Shown here in pieces: positions 22,420 through 33,392 of a DNA stretch of 64,000 bases. Location: NCBI RefSeq assembly GCF_019047785.1, contig NZ_CP077290.1:3224001-3288000 (forward strand), given 5' to 3'. This DNA comes from Enterobacter cancerogenus. GTDB lineage: Bacteria; Pseudomonadota; Gammaproteobacteria; Enterobacterales; Enterobacteriaceae. A program made the position numbers and the translations under genes. The number at the start of each line of letters is the position of its first letter. Position 1 is the first letter of the stretch. Below the pieces are notes generated by a model that made no database searches, was not told the DNA's origin, and was given only the letters and a program-made list of their open reading frames with translations.

Positions 22420-24060
22420 ATGTCCAGATTCTTTTTTAATGACCGCAAACAGCTGGTCAACGACGCTATTGAAGGCATACTGCTTTCGGCTCCGCACGCT
22501 AACCTCGTCAAACTGGATATCGATCCGGCTATTCGCGTAGTGGCTCGCGGCGACTGGGACAAAAGCCGCGTGGCGGTGATCTCCGGTGGAGGCTCAGGCC
22601 ATGAACCGGCACACGCCGGGTTTGTCGGCAAGGGGATGTTAACGGCGGCAGTGTGCGGCGACGTGTTTGCTTCGCCGAGCGTGGATGCCGTGCTGAATGC
22701 CATTGTGGCGGTGACGGGTGAGCAGGGCTGTTTGCTGATCGTAAAAAACTATACCGGTGACAGGCTGAACTTTGGCCTGGCGGCGGAGAAAGCGAAACGC
22801 TACGGGCTGAACGTTGAGATGGTCATTGTGGCGGACGATATCGCCCTGCCGGATAACAAACAGCCGCGCGGCATTGCGGGTACGGTGCTGGTGCATAAAA
22901 TTGCGGGCTATGCGGCGGAGCAGGGCAAACCGCTGAGTGAAGTCCGGGAGATTGCGCAGCAGGCCTGCGATAACCTCTGGAGCCTGGGTGTGGCGATGCA
23001 AACCTGCAACCTGCCGGGCAGCGATGATGATGAAGAGGGGCGCATTAAGCAAGGCCATGTGGAGCTGGGGCTGGGTATTCACGGTGAGCCGGGGGCGTCC
23101 GTTGTCGACACGCAAAACAGCAAAGCGATTATCGAGATGCTGGTGACGCCGCTTATCGCGAAGGCGGGCGAGGGGCGCTTTGCGGTGCTCATTAACAACC
23201 TTGGCGGCGTCTCGGCGCTGGAGATGGCGCAATTAACCAAAGAGCTGGCGCATTCAGCCCTTAAAGAAAACATCGACTGTCTGATTGGCCCCGCGCCGCT
23301 GGTGAGTGCGCTGGATATGAAGGGATTTTCGCTGACGCTGCTCAAGCTCAACGATCTGTTCGAAAAAGCGCTGCATGCCGACGTTGAAACGCTCGGTTGG
23401 CAGAAACCGGTGGCGTTTGCGCCAGTGCGTACCGTTGCGCACAGCGCCCTTCACGATCGCGTGGAATATACCCCGTCAGCGAACCCGCAGGTCGGAAAGG
23501 CTGTCTCCTCGGTCACGAGCACGCTGATCCAGCTGGAGAACCACCTCAATGCGCTGGATGCAAAAGTGGGCGACGGTGATACCGGCTCCACCTTTGCGCA
23601 GGGCGCCCGGGATATTGCGCAACGTCTGGAAGAGAACACACTTCCGCTGAACGACCTGCCGACCCTGCTCTCGCTGGTGGGCGAGCGCCTTGCCACGGTG
23701 ATGGGCGGATCGAGCGGCGTATTGATGTCGATCTTCTTTACCGCTGCCGGGCAGAAGCTGGATGAAGGCCAGGCATTACCGGAAGCGCTGCTGAGCGGCC
23801 TGGGGCAGATGAAGCAGTACGGTGGTGCGGATCTGGGCGATCGCACCCTGATCGACGCGCTGCAACCGGCGCTGGAGGCGTTGCTGAAAGGCGATCTTCA
23901 GGCCGTGGCGCAGGCCGCACAGCAGGGCGCGGAGGCAACGGCCAAAATGGCGAAAGCCGGCGCGGGGCGCTCGTCGTATGTTAATCAAGAGAATCTGGAT
24001 GGCGTGATGGACCCGGGAGCGGTAGCGGTGGCGGAGGTGTTTAAAGCCCTGGCGCAGTAG
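22420..24060 (+). CDS. dhaK: ATP-dependent dihydroxyacetone kinase
   Basis: Phosphorylates dihydroxyacetone using ATP, unlike the PTS-dependent three-part enzyme of E. coli K-12. It has 546 residues. The DhaK domain (about 1-330) carries the substrate-linking His221 in GLGIHGEPG, and SGGGSGHEP is at 55-63. A DhaL domain (about 360-546) follows, with Mg-ATP aspartates 380, 385 and 387 (in KVGDGDTGS). The one-chain layout is that of the Citrobacter freundii enzyme. It stands alone between yjgR and ahr, with no glycerol dehydrogenase or dhaR nearby, so its local role is unclear. Confidence 0.94.
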   Translation: MSRFFFNDRKQLVNDAIEGILLSAPHANLVKLDIDPAIRVVARGDWDKSRVAVISGGGSGHEPAHAGFVGKGMLTAAVCGDVFASPSVDAVLNAIVAVTGEQGCLLIVKNYTGDRLNFGLAAEKAKRYGLNVEMVIVADDIALPDNKQPRGIAGTVLVHKIAGYAAEQGKPLSEVREIAQQACDNLWSLGVAMQTCNLPGSDDDEEGRIKQGHVELGLGIHGEPGASVVDTQNSKAIIEMLVTPLIAKAGEGRFAVLINNLGGVSALEMAQLTKELAHSALKENIDCLIGPAPLVSALDMKGFSLTLLKLNDLFEKALHADVETLGWQKPVAFAPVRTVAHSALHDRVEYTPSANPQVGKAVSSVTSTLIQLENHLNALDAKVGDGDTGSTFAQGARDIAQRLEENTLPLNDLPTLLSLVGERLATVMGGSSGVLMSIFFTAAGQKLDEGQALPEALLSGLGQMKQYGGADLGDRTLIDALQPALEALLKGDLQAVAQAAQQGAEATAKMAKAGAGRSSYVNQENLDGVMDPGAVAVAEVFKALAQ

Positions 24061-24064
24061 CGAA

Positions 24065-24145
24065 AAAGCCCGGTGGCGCGACGCTTACCGGGCCTACAAA
24101 ACCGGGTGTAGGCCGGGTAGGGCGATGCCGCCACCCGGCCTGTTT
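24065..24145. repeat. REP/BIME element between dhaK and ahr
   Basis: Inverted REP units (GCCCGGTGGCG at about 24068 and GCCGCCACCCGGCC at about 24128) surround a second inverted pair (ACCGGGCC / GGCCGGGT). It lies between two convergent genes and may also terminate both. Confidence 0.85.
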
Positions 24146-24148
24146 ACA

Positions 24149-25168
24149 TTAAAAATCCGCTTTCAATACCACGCGGTAGCGGGCTTTGCCGTCGCGCACG
24201 TGCTGAATGGCTTCGTTGATTTTCGACATCGGATACAGCTCGGTGGTTGGCGCCACTTTAGTGCGTCCGGCAAACTTCATCAGCTTGCGCAGTTCAAAAG
24301 GCGTACCGGTGGCGGAGCCTGAAACGCTGCGATCGCCGCCAATCAGCGTAAACGCAGGGACAGGTAACGGCTTCATCACCGCGCCAACGGTGTGGAAGTT
24401 GCCGCCGTAGGCCAGCGCTTCAAAGTACGGCTGCCAGTCGAGATCGACGTTGACGGTGTTAATGATCAGATCAAACTGGCCCGCCAGCGCGTTCAGCGCC
24501 TGCGGATCGCGGCTGTTTACGACTTTATCCGCGCCCATTGCCAGCACTTCTTGCTCTTTTGACGGGTTAGAGCTGAACGCCGTCACTTCGCAGCCCATGG
24601 CGTGCAGCAGCTTGATGGCGATATGGCCCAGACCGCCGATACCAATCACGCCCACGCGGCTGGTGGCGGTGATGTGGTGCATCAGCAGCGGTTTAAATAC
24701 CGTAATACCGCCGCACAGCAGCGGGCCTGCGGATTCGATATCAATGCTGTCCGGCAGCGGGATCACCCATTGCCAGTCGGCGCGCAGTTTATCGGCGAAA
24801 CCGCCTCTGTTCACGATGGTTGGCACGGCGCCTTCAAGGCAGTTGATCTGGTTGCCGCTGATACAGGCATCACAGTGACCGCAGCTGCGTGCGGTCCAGC
24901 CGATGCCAACACGCTGGCCAACCTTCAGCCCTTTATCCTGCGCGGCGGTACCGAGCGCGACCACGCGGCCAATCACTTCGTGACCGGCGACCAGCGGATA
25001 CTGCGAGAAGCCCCATTCGTTGTCGATCATGGAGAGATCCGAGTGGCAGATCCCGCAATAATCCACCTGTACCTCGACGTCTTCAGCTTTCAGTTCGCCC
25101 GCATCGTACTCGTACAGTTCAAGTTCTGCACCCGCTTGCGGTGCGGCGTAGCTTTTTATCTTCGACAT
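24149..25168 (-). CDS. ahr: NADPH-dependent aldehyde/alcohol dehydrogenase Ahr (YjgB)
   Basis: A zinc-dependent medium-chain dehydrogenase that reduces a broad range of aldehydes, as shown for E. coli YjgB. It has 339 residues. The catalytic zinc residues are in CGICHSD and GHEVIGRV, the structural zinc cysteines in [15 protein letters not shown], and the Rossmann motif is GIGGLG. ATG 25168 follows a GGGG-rich ribosome site and matches the family start; the longer frame upstream is not needed. It lies 83 bases after yjgM on the same strand. Confidence 0.96.
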   Translation of the reverse strand: MSKIKSYAAPQAGAELELYEYDAGELKAEDVEVQVDYCGICHSDLSMIDNEWGFSQYPLVAGHEVIGRVVALGTAAQDKGLKVGQRVGIGWTARSCGHCDACISGNQINCLEGAVPTIVNRGGFADKLRADWQWVIPLPDSIDIESAGPLLCGGITVFKPLLMHHITATSRVGVIGIGGLGHIAIKLLHAMGCEVTAFSSNPSKEQEVLAMGADKVVNSRDPQALNALAGQFDLIINTVNVDLDWQPYFEALAYGGNFHTVGAVMKPLPVPAFTLIGGDRSVSGSATGTPFELRKLMKFAGRTKVAPTTELYPMSKINEAIQHVRDGKARYRVVLKADF

Positions 25169-25251
25169 CGTGTTTCCCCCGTTATGGTGTGAACTGAGAG
25201 TGTAGAGCATTCAGTTTACAGCCGCTTAACAGAAGGCGGCAGGAACGGGAA

Positions 25252-25767
25252 TTACAGACTTTTCAGCATTCTGACTTCGCAATCAACGTGGCCGGTGCAG
25301 CCCAGCGGCGCATCGATATGCTCGAAGCCCAGATGTTCATACAGGCCAATGGCCTCTTTGAGGAACGCGGTGGTTTCAAGATAACAGCGGGTGAAGCCTT
25401 CTGCGCGGGCGTGTTCAAGCGCAACCAGCGCCAGCTTTTTCGCCAGCCCCTGGCCGCGAATGGTGGGCAGAAAGTACATCTTCTGCAGCTCACAGATATC
25501 CGGCTCGCTGCAGGTCAAAGGCGCCACGCCGCCACCGCCCACGACTTTGCCTGCCTGCTCAATGATCCAGTAGGCGTGGCCCGGCTGGCTGTAAAGCTGG
25601 AACAGTTCGTCAAGATTGGGGTCGGCTACGGTGTAGCCTTTATCGGCCGTAAGGCCATATTCGGCGGAAACGGTGCGGATAACGGCGGCGATAGCCGGGT
25701 TGTCCTGTTCAGTGATACGACGCATCGTCGTCGCGACGGGGGCAATCACGCTCATAGCATTACTCAT
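25252..25767 (-). CDS. yjgM: GNAT-family acetyltransferase YjgM
   Basis: A predicted cytoplasmic N-acetyltransferase, substrate unknown. It has about 171 residues. The GNAT acetyl-CoA loop is in [14 protein letters not shown], with the family motif [21 protein letters not shown]. The body matches E. coli YjgM from MRR onwards; the N-terminus is variable, and ATG 25767 or 25755 are both possible, neither with a strong ribosome site. It is tandem with ahr downstream. In E. coli yjgM is beside yjgN and valS; yjgN is absent here. Confidence 0.9.
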   Translation of the reverse strand: MSNAMSVIAPVATTMRRITEQDNPAIAAVIRTVSAEYGLTADKGYTVADPNLDELFQLYSQPGHAYWIIEQAGKVVGGGGVAPLTCSEPDICELQKMYFLPTIRGQGLAKKLALVALEHARAEGFTRCYLETTAFLKEAIGLYEHLGFEHIDAPLGCTGHVDCEVRMLKSL

Positions 25768-25844
25768 GACAAAAATTGACACACAGGTGCTGTTAATAGC
25801 ACTGGAGCAAGGGGAGTGCAAGCGAGGAGTTTTCAGGAAGGAAA

Positions 25845-25870
25845 CCCCTTACGCCCTGAAGCGTAAGGGG
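25845..25870 (-). terminator. Hairpin downstream of valS
   Basis: A perfect 10-bp stem CCCCTTACGC/GCGTAAGGGG with a six-base loop. On the minus strand it is followed by TTTCCTT, so it probably terminates holC-valS. Confidence 0.65.
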
Positions 25871-25878
25871 TAAAAGCA

Positions 25879-28734
25879 TTACAGGGCTGCAATAACCGCC
25901 TGCTGCTCAATCAGTTTGGTCTTCGCATCTGCGAAAGCAACCAGACGCTCACGCTCTTTAGCGATGACCGCTTCCGGCGCGCGGGCGACAAAGCCTTCGT
26001 TCGCCAGTTTGCTTTCGATTTTGCCGATTTCCACGTCGACTTTTGCCACTTCCTTCGCCAGACGCGCCAGCTCGGCGTCTTTGTCGATAAGACCCGCCAT
26101 CGGGATCAGCAGCTCCGCACCGTCGATGATTTTGGTCACAGAAACCGGACCTTTGTCATCGGCAGGCAGCACGGTGATGCTTTCCAGACGCGCCATGGTT
26201 TTCAGGAAGGTGCTGTTTTCGTTCACGCGACGAACGGCAGCCTCGCTGCAGCCGCGTAGCAGCAGTTCCAGCGGTTTGCTCGGGGCGATGTTCATTTCTG
26301 CACGAACGTTACGCACGGCAACAATCGCCTGCTTCAGCCATTCGGTATCGGCAGCGGCGGCTTCATCAACGCGCGCAGCATCGAATTCCGGGAACGGCTG
26401 CAGCATGATGGTGTCGGCATCAATGCCTGCAATCAGCTTCACGCGCTGCCAGATGGTTTCGGTAATGAACGGGATGACCGGATGCGCCAGGCGCAGCAGT
26501 CCTTCCAGTACGGTGATCAGCGTGTTGCGCGTGCCGCGCAGCTCGGCTTCGGATCCACCGTTCATCACCGGCTTCGCCAGCTCCAGATACCAGTCACAGA
26601 ACTGGTTCCAGGTGAATTCGTACAGGATGCCTGCCGCGATGTCGAAGCGGTAGCTGTCCAGCGCCTCACGGAAGGCTTTCACCGTCTGGTTGAATTCCGC
26701 CAGGATCCAGCGGTCAGCCAACGACAGCGTCATTTCGCCGCCGTTAAAGCCGCAATCCTGATCTTCGGTATTCATTAGCACGAAACGGCTGGCGTTCCAC
26801 AGTTTGTTACAGAAGTTGCGATAACCTTCCAGACGCTTCATGTCCCAGTTGATGTCGCGGCCGGTAGAGGCCAGCGCCGCCAGGGTGAAACGCAGTGCAT
26901 CGGTACCGTGAGACTCAATCCCGTTCGGGAACTGCTTCTCGGTGCGCTTGCGGATCTTCTCGGCCAGTTGCGGCTGCATCATGTTGCCGGTACGTTTTTC
27001 CAGCAGCTCTTCCAGCGAAATACCGTCGACCATATCCAGCGGGTCGATAACGTTACCCTTGGATTTGGACATCTTCTGGCCTTCGTCGTCACGGATGAGG
27101 CCGGTCATGTAGACGGTATGGAACGGAACCTGCGGCTTGCCGTTTTCATCTTTGATGAAGTGCATGGTCATCATGATCATGCGGGCGATCCAGAAGAAGA
27201 TGATGTCGAAGCCGGATACCATCACGCTGGTTGGGTGGAACTGACGCAGCGCGTCGGTATTTTCCGGCCAGCCGAGGGTAGAGAAGGTCCAGAGCGCGGA
27301 GGAGAACCAGGTATCCAGCACGTCTTCGTCCTGACGCAGGGCAACGTCAGCGCCCAGGTTGTTTTCCTGACGCACTTCGTCTTCGGTGCGGCCAACGTAG
27401 ACGTTGCCGTCGTTGTCATACCACGCCGGAATACGGTGGCCCCACCACAGCTGACGGGAGATACACCAGTCCTGAATGTCACGCATCCAGGAGAAGTACA
27501 TGTTTTCGTACTGCTTCGGCACGAACTGAATGTCGCCATTCTCAACCGCCTCAACGGCCGGTTTCGCCAGCACGTCGGCACGCACGTACCACTGGTCGGT
27601 CAGCATAGGTTCGATTACCACGCCGCCACGGTCGCCGTACGGCACGGTCAGATCGTGAGGCTTGATCTCTTCCAGCAGGCCCAGCGCGTCAACGGCAGCG
27701 ACGATGGCTTTACGCGCGGCAAAACGCTCCAGCTTCTGGAACTCGGCCGGGATATCGCTTGAGTAAACGTCAGACTCTTCGCCTTTCGTGTCAAAGACCT
27801 GCGCGCTTTCGCGGATGTCACCGTCGAAGGTCAGGATGTTGATCATCGGCAGGGCGTGACGACGGCCCACTTCGTAGTCGTTGAAGTCGTGCGCCGGGGT
27901 GATTTTCACGCAGCCGGTGCCTTTTTCCATGTCGGCGTGTTCGTCGCCCACAATCGGAATACGGCGGTTAACCAGCGGCAGGACCACGAATTTACCGATC
28001 AGATCTTTGTAACGTGGATCTTCCGGGTTAACGGCCACGCCGGTATCGCCCAGCAGGGTTTCCGGACGGGTGGTAGCGACCACCAGGTAATCTTTACCGT
28101 CTGCGGTTTTTGCGCCGTCGGCCAGCGGATAGCGGATGTGCCACATCGAGCCTTTTGACTCGCGGTTTTCCACTTCCAGGTCAGAGATGGCGGTGCGCAG
28201 TTTCGGGTCCCAGTTCACCAGGCGTTTGCCACGGTAAATCAGGTCCTCTTTATACAGACGGACAAACACTTCTTTCACGGCGTTGGAGAGGCCTTCGTCC
28301 ATGGTGAAGCGCTCGCGCTCCCAGTCCACGGAGTTGCCGAGACGACGCATCTGGCGGGTAATGGTGCCGCCGGATTCTGCCTTCCACTGCCAGATTTTGT
28401 CGATGAACGCGTCGCGACCGTAGTCGTGGCGGGTTTTACCTTCTTCAGCGGCAATTTTACGTTCAACCACCATCTGGGTCGCGATACCCGCGTGGTCAGT
28501 CCCCGCCTGCCACAGGGTGTTTTTACCCTGCATGCGCTGGTAGCGGATCATGGTGTCCATGATGGTTTGCTGGAAAGCATGACCCATATGCAAACTGCCG
28601 GTGACGTTCGGCGGCGGGATCATGATGCAGAAGGACTCTTTGCTTTCATCGCCGTTAGGCTTGAAATAGCCCTGCTGTTCCCAGTGCTCGTAAAGCGGCT
28701 GTTCGATATCGCGTGGGTTATATGTCTTTTCCAT
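25879..28734 (-). CDS. valS: Valyl-tRNA synthetase
   Basis: A class I aminoacyl-tRNA synthetase that charges tRNA-Val and edits threonine. It has 951 residues, the E. coli length. The HIGH-type motif is in [12 protein letters not shown] (about 41-52) and KMSKS in the [12 protein letters not shown] segment (about 553-564). An editing domain lies between them, and there is a C-terminal tRNA-binding coiled coil. The start codon shares one base with the holC stop (TAATG), so holC-valS is translationally coupled. Confidence 0.98.
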   Translation of the reverse strand: MEKTYNPRDIEQPLYEHWEQQGYFKPNGDESKESFCIMIPPPNVTGSLHMGHAFQQTIMDTMIRYQRMQGKNTLWQAGTDHAGIATQMVVERKIAAEEGKTRHDYGRDAFIDKIWQWKAESGGTITRQMRRLGNSVDWERERFTMDEGLSNAVKEVFVRLYKEDLIYRGKRLVNWDPKLRTAISDLEVENRESKGSMWHIRYPLADGAKTADGKDYLVVATTRPETLLGDTGVAVNPEDPRYKDLIGKFVVLPLVNRRIPIVGDEHADMEKGTGCVKITPAHDFNDYEVGRRHALPMINILTFDGDIRESAQVFDTKGEESDVYSSDIPAEFQKLERFAARKAIVAAVDALGLLEEIKPHDLTVPYGDRGGVVIEPMLTDQWYVRADVLAKPAVEAVENGDIQFVPKQYENMYFSWMRDIQDWCISRQLWWGHRIPAWYDNDGNVYVGRTEDEVRQENNLGADVALRQDEDVLDTWFSSALWTFSTLGWPENTDALRQFHPTSVMVSGFDIIFFWIARMIMMTMHFIKDENGKPQVPFHTVYMTGLIRDDEGQKMSKSKGNVIDPLDMVDGISLEELLEKRTGNMMQPQLAEKIRKRTEKQFPNGIESHGTDALRFTLAALASTGRDINWDMKRLEGYRNFCNKLWNASRFVLMNTEDQDCGFNGGEMTLSLADRWILAEFNQTVKAFREALDSYRFDIAAGILYEFTWNQFCDWYLELAKPVMNGGSEAELRGTRNTLITVLEGLLRLAHPVIPFITETIWQRVKLIAGIDADTIMLQPFPEFDAARVDEAAAADTEWLKQAIVAVRNVRAEMNIAPSKPLELLLRGCSEAAVRRVNENSTFLKTMARLESITVLPADDKGPVSVTKIIDGAELLIPMAGLIDKDAELARLAKEVAKVDVEIGKIESKLANEGFVARAPEAVIAKERERLVAFADAKTKLIEQQAVIAAL

Positions 28735-29177
28735 TATTTCCAGGTTGCCGTATTCAGGTTAAAACCGGCCAGGCGGTACGCTTTATAGCGTTCGCGCGCC
28801 AGTTGTTTCAAAGATTCTTCGTGAGGGACAAAGTCTACCACTTCTGTGAAAGCGGTGGCAAAATCTGCAAAGTCTATCCGCAGGCTGATAAGAATATCGC
28901 GCGCGCTGCTGTTGCGCTTTTGCGGCCAGGCAATTTCAACCGGCGCACCGCCGCGTGGCCCTTCACCCGATAAGTTATGCGGGACAAAACTTTCCGGCGG
29001 GCGTGCCCACAGCGCTTCATCAAGGCGAATCGCCTGCTGCTCATCTTCACAGGCAATCAACACGCGTTTGCCTGCGCGCCAACGTTCTGCGGCAATGTCA
29101 CACACCAGTTGTTCTACGGCGCTGAGGCCGTCCTGTTGTGTGTCATTGTCCAGAAGGTAGAACGTTGCATTCTTCAT
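28734..29177 (-). CDS. holC: DNA polymerase III chi subunit
   Basis: Chi is the clamp-loader accessory subunit that binds single-stranded DNA-binding protein. It has 147 residues, the family length. Conserved stretches are [12 protein letters not shown] at the start and [16 protein letters not shown] and [10 protein letters not shown] towards the end. ATG 29177 matches the family start; the longer frame adds 11 residues of intergenic sequence. It is first in holC-valS and is separated from pepA by a REP element. Confidence 0.96.
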   Translation of the reverse strand: MKNATFYLLDNDTQQDGLSAVEQLVCDIAAERWRAGKRVLIACEDEQQAIRLDEALWARPPESFVPHNLSGEGPRGGAPVEIAWPQKRNSSARDILISLRIDFADFATAFTEVVDFVPHEESLKQLARERYKAYRLAGFNLNTATWK

Positions 29178-29212
29178 ATATGGGGCTTCTTGTCGTGGAT
29201 TTAAATGCAAAG

Positions 29213-29287
29213 CCGGGTGGCGCTACGCTTACCCGGCCTACGGTTGAGCGACGTTGTAGGCCGGGTAAGGCGAAGCCGCCACCCGGC
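29213..29287. repeat. REP/BIME element between pepA and holC
   Basis: Inverted REP units (GCCGGGTGGCG near 29213, CGCCACCCGGCG near 29276) flank an inner inverted pair ACCCGGCCTAC / GTAGGCCGGGT. It is the same family as the copies at 9623 and 24065. Confidence 0.87.
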
Positions 29288-29295
29288 GTTTAACA

Positions 29296-31072
<1,777 letters not shown>

Positions 31073-32173
31073 GTGATAATCATAAGATATCTGGTGCGGG
31101 AGACGCTGAAGAGCCAACTGGCGATCCTCTTTATCCTTCTTCTGATCTTTTTCTGTCAGAAGCTGGTCAAGATCCTCGGCGCGGCGGTTGACGGCGAAAT
31201 CCCAACGAATCTGGTGCTTTCCCTGCTGGGGTTAGGCGTGCCGGAAATGGCGCAGCTGATCCTGCCGTTAAGCCTTTTCCTCGGCCTGCTGATGACGCTC
31301 GGTAAGCTCTATACCGAAAGTGAAATTACGGTGATGCACGCCTGCGGCTTGAGTAAAGCCGTGCTGGTTAAGGCAGCCATGGTGCTGGCACTGTTCACCG
31401 GTATTATTGCTGCCGTGAATGTGATGTGGGCGGGGCCCGCCTCCTCCCGGCATCAGGATGAGGTGCTGGCCGAAGCGAAAGCCAACCCGGGACTCGCCGC
31501 GTTAGCGCAAGGGCAGTTCCAGCAGGCCAGCGACGGCAACTCTGTGCTGTTTATCGAAAGCGTGAATGGCAACCGGTTTAACGATGTCTTCCTTGCTCAG
31601 CTGCGCCCAAAAGGTAACGCTCGCCCCTCCGTGGTGGTGGCGGACTCAGGCCAACTGTCGCAGCGTAAAGATGGCTCTCAGGTCGTGACGCTCAATAAAG
31701 GCACACGTTTTGAAGGCACGGCGATGCTGCGCGACTTCCGCATTACCGATTTCCAGAACTATCAGGCGATTGTCGGTCATCAGACCGTTGCGCTCGACCC
31801 CACTGATACCGAACAGATGAACATGCGTACCCTGATCGCCACAGACAGCGACCGCGCGCGCGCTGAGCTGCACTGGCGTATCACTCTGGTCTTCACGGTG
31901 TTTATGATGGCGCTGATGGTGGTGCCACTGAGCGTGGTGAACCCACGTCAGGGGCGCGTGCTCTCCATGCTGCCCGCCATGCTGCTCTACCTGGTGTTCT
32001 TCCTGTTACAAACCTCGATTAAGTCTAACGGTGGCAAAGGTAAGATCGATCCGGCCATCTGGACTTGGGTGGTCAATGGTCTGTATCTGTTGTTGGCAGT
32101 GGGGCTTAACTTATGGGATACGGTGCCTGTGCGCAGGATCCGCGCCCGTTTTACGCGTAAAGGAGCCATCTAA
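31073..32173 (+). CDS. lptF: LPS export permease LptF
   Basis: An inner-membrane half of the LptB2FG ABC exporter that extracts lipopolysaccharide from the inner membrane. It has 366 residues. Six membrane helices are arranged three on each side of a large periplasmic beta-jellyroll domain (about residues 120-260) that hands LPS to LptC. The start is GTG, as in E. coli, giving MIIIRYLVRETLKSQ. Its stop overlaps the lptG start (TAATG). Its partners lptA, lptB and lptC are 9 kb away in the same window. Confidence 0.97.
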   Translation: MIIIRYLVRETLKSQLAILFILLLIFFCQKLVKILGAAVDGEIPTNLVLSLLGLGVPEMAQLILPLSLFLGLLMTLGKLYTESEITVMHACGLSKAVLVKAAMVLALFTGIIAAVNVMWAGPASSRHQDEVLAEAKANPGLAALAQGQFQQASDGNSVLFIESVNGNRFNDVFLAQLRPKGNARPSVVVADSGQLSQRKDGSQVVTLNKGTRFEGTAMLRDFRITDFQNYQAIVGHQTVALDPTDTEQMNMRTLIATDSDRARAELHWRITLVFTVFMMALMVVPLSVVNPRQGRVLSMLPAMLLYLVFFLLQTSIKSNGGKGKIDPAIWTWVVNGLYLLLAVGLNLWDTVPVRRIRARFTRKGAI

Positions 32174-33255
32174 TGCAGGCATTTGGCGTTCTTGATCGCT
32201 ATATCGGTAGAACGATTTTTACCACCATCATGATGACGCTTTTCATGCTGGTGTCGCTCTCGGGCATTATCAAATTTGTCGATCAGCTGAAAAAAGCCGG
32301 CCAGGGCAACTATGACGCGATGGGCGCGGGGATGTATACCTTGCTCAGCGTGCCAAAAGACGTGCAGATCTTCTTCCCGATGGCGGCCCTGCTGGGGGCG
32401 CTACTGGGGCTGGGGATGCTGGCACAGCGCAGCGAGCTGGTCGTGATGCAGGCGTCAGGCTTCACCCGTATGCAGGTTGCGCTGTCGGTAATGAAAACCG
32501 CGATTCCGCTGGTGCTGCTGACCATGGCGATTGGCGAATGGGTCGCGCCGCAGGGCGAACAGATGGCGCGTAACTATCGTGCGCAGGCCATGTACGGCGG
32601 CTCGCTGCTTTCAACGCAGCAGGGGCTGTGGGCGAAAGACGGCAACAACTTCGTCTATATCGAACGTGTGAAAGGTGACGACGAGCTGGGCGGGGTGAGC
32701 ATTTATGCGTTCAACAACGAGCGCCGCCTGCAGTCGGTTCGTCACGCCTCGTCTGCGAAGTTCGACGCTGAGCACAAACAGTGGCGTCTTTCGCAGGTGG
32801 ATGAATCAAACCTGACCGATCCGAAGCAAATCACCGGTACGCAGACGGTCACTGGCACCTGGAAAACCGACCTGACGCCGGACAAGCTGGGCGTGGTGGC
32901 GCTTGATCCTGATGCGCTCTCCATCAGCGGCCTGCATAACTACGTCAAGTACCTGAAGTCGAGTGGCCAGGATGCCGGGCGCTATCAGCTCAACATGTGG
33001 AGCAAAATCTTCCAGCCGCTGTCGGTGGCGGTAATGATGCTGATGGCCTTGTCGTTTATCTTCGGCCCGCTGCGTAGCGTGCCGATGGGCGTGCGCGTGG
33101 TCACCGGGATCAGCTTTGGCTTCGTGTTCTACGTGCTTGACCAGATCTTTGGTCCGCTGACGCTGGTTTACGGCATCCCGCCCATTATCGGTGCGTTGCT
33201 GCCAAGCGCCAGCTTCTTGCTGATCAGTCTCTGGATGTTGCTAAGACGCTCCTGA
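32173..33255 (+). CDS. lptG: LPS export permease LptG
   Basis: The second transmembrane half of the LptB2FG LPS exporter, in the inner membrane. It has 360 residues with the same six-helix plus periplasmic-domain plan as LptF. The N-terminal helix (MQAFGVLDRYIGRTIF) holds the conserved basic residues that contact LPS. It is coupled to lptF by a one-base stop/start overlap. It ends 137 bases before arcB, which is not its neighbour in E. coli. Confidence 0.97.
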   Translation: MQAFGVLDRYIGRTIFTTIMMTLFMLVSLSGIIKFVDQLKKAGQGNYDAMGAGMYTLLSVPKDVQIFFPMAALLGALLGLGMLAQRSELVVMQASGFTRMQVALSVMKTAIPLVLLTMAIGEWVAPQGEQMARNYRAQAMYGGSLLSTQQGLWAKDGNNFVYIERVKGDDELGGVSIYAFNNERRLQSVRHASSAKFDAEHKQWRLSQVDESNLTDPKQITGTQTVTGTWKTDLTPDKLGVVALDPDALSISGLHNYVKYLKSSGQDAGRYQLNMWSKIFQPLSVAVMMLMALSFIFGPLRSVPMGVRVVTGISFGFVFYVLDQIFGPLTLVYGIPPIIGALLPSASFLLISLWMLLRRS

Positions 33256-33267
33256 TAACGCGGCTTT

Positions 33268-33293
33268 CTCGCTCCCGGATCCCCGGGAGCGAG
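33268..33293. terminator. Hairpin between lptG and arcB
   Basis: A perfect 11-bp stem CTCGCTCCCGG/CCGGGAGCGAG with a four-base loop lies just after lptG. There is no T tract on the plus strand, so termination may be partial and read-through into arcB is possible. Confidence 0.55.
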
Positions 33294-33392
33294 GCTAATC
33301 TCCTGTTTCACCCCGCACTTTTTCTCACAACCTTCCACGCCTCGCCGCGAATTTGAGTATTATTGAGCGATAACGTCGTGAAGGGATCCTCT

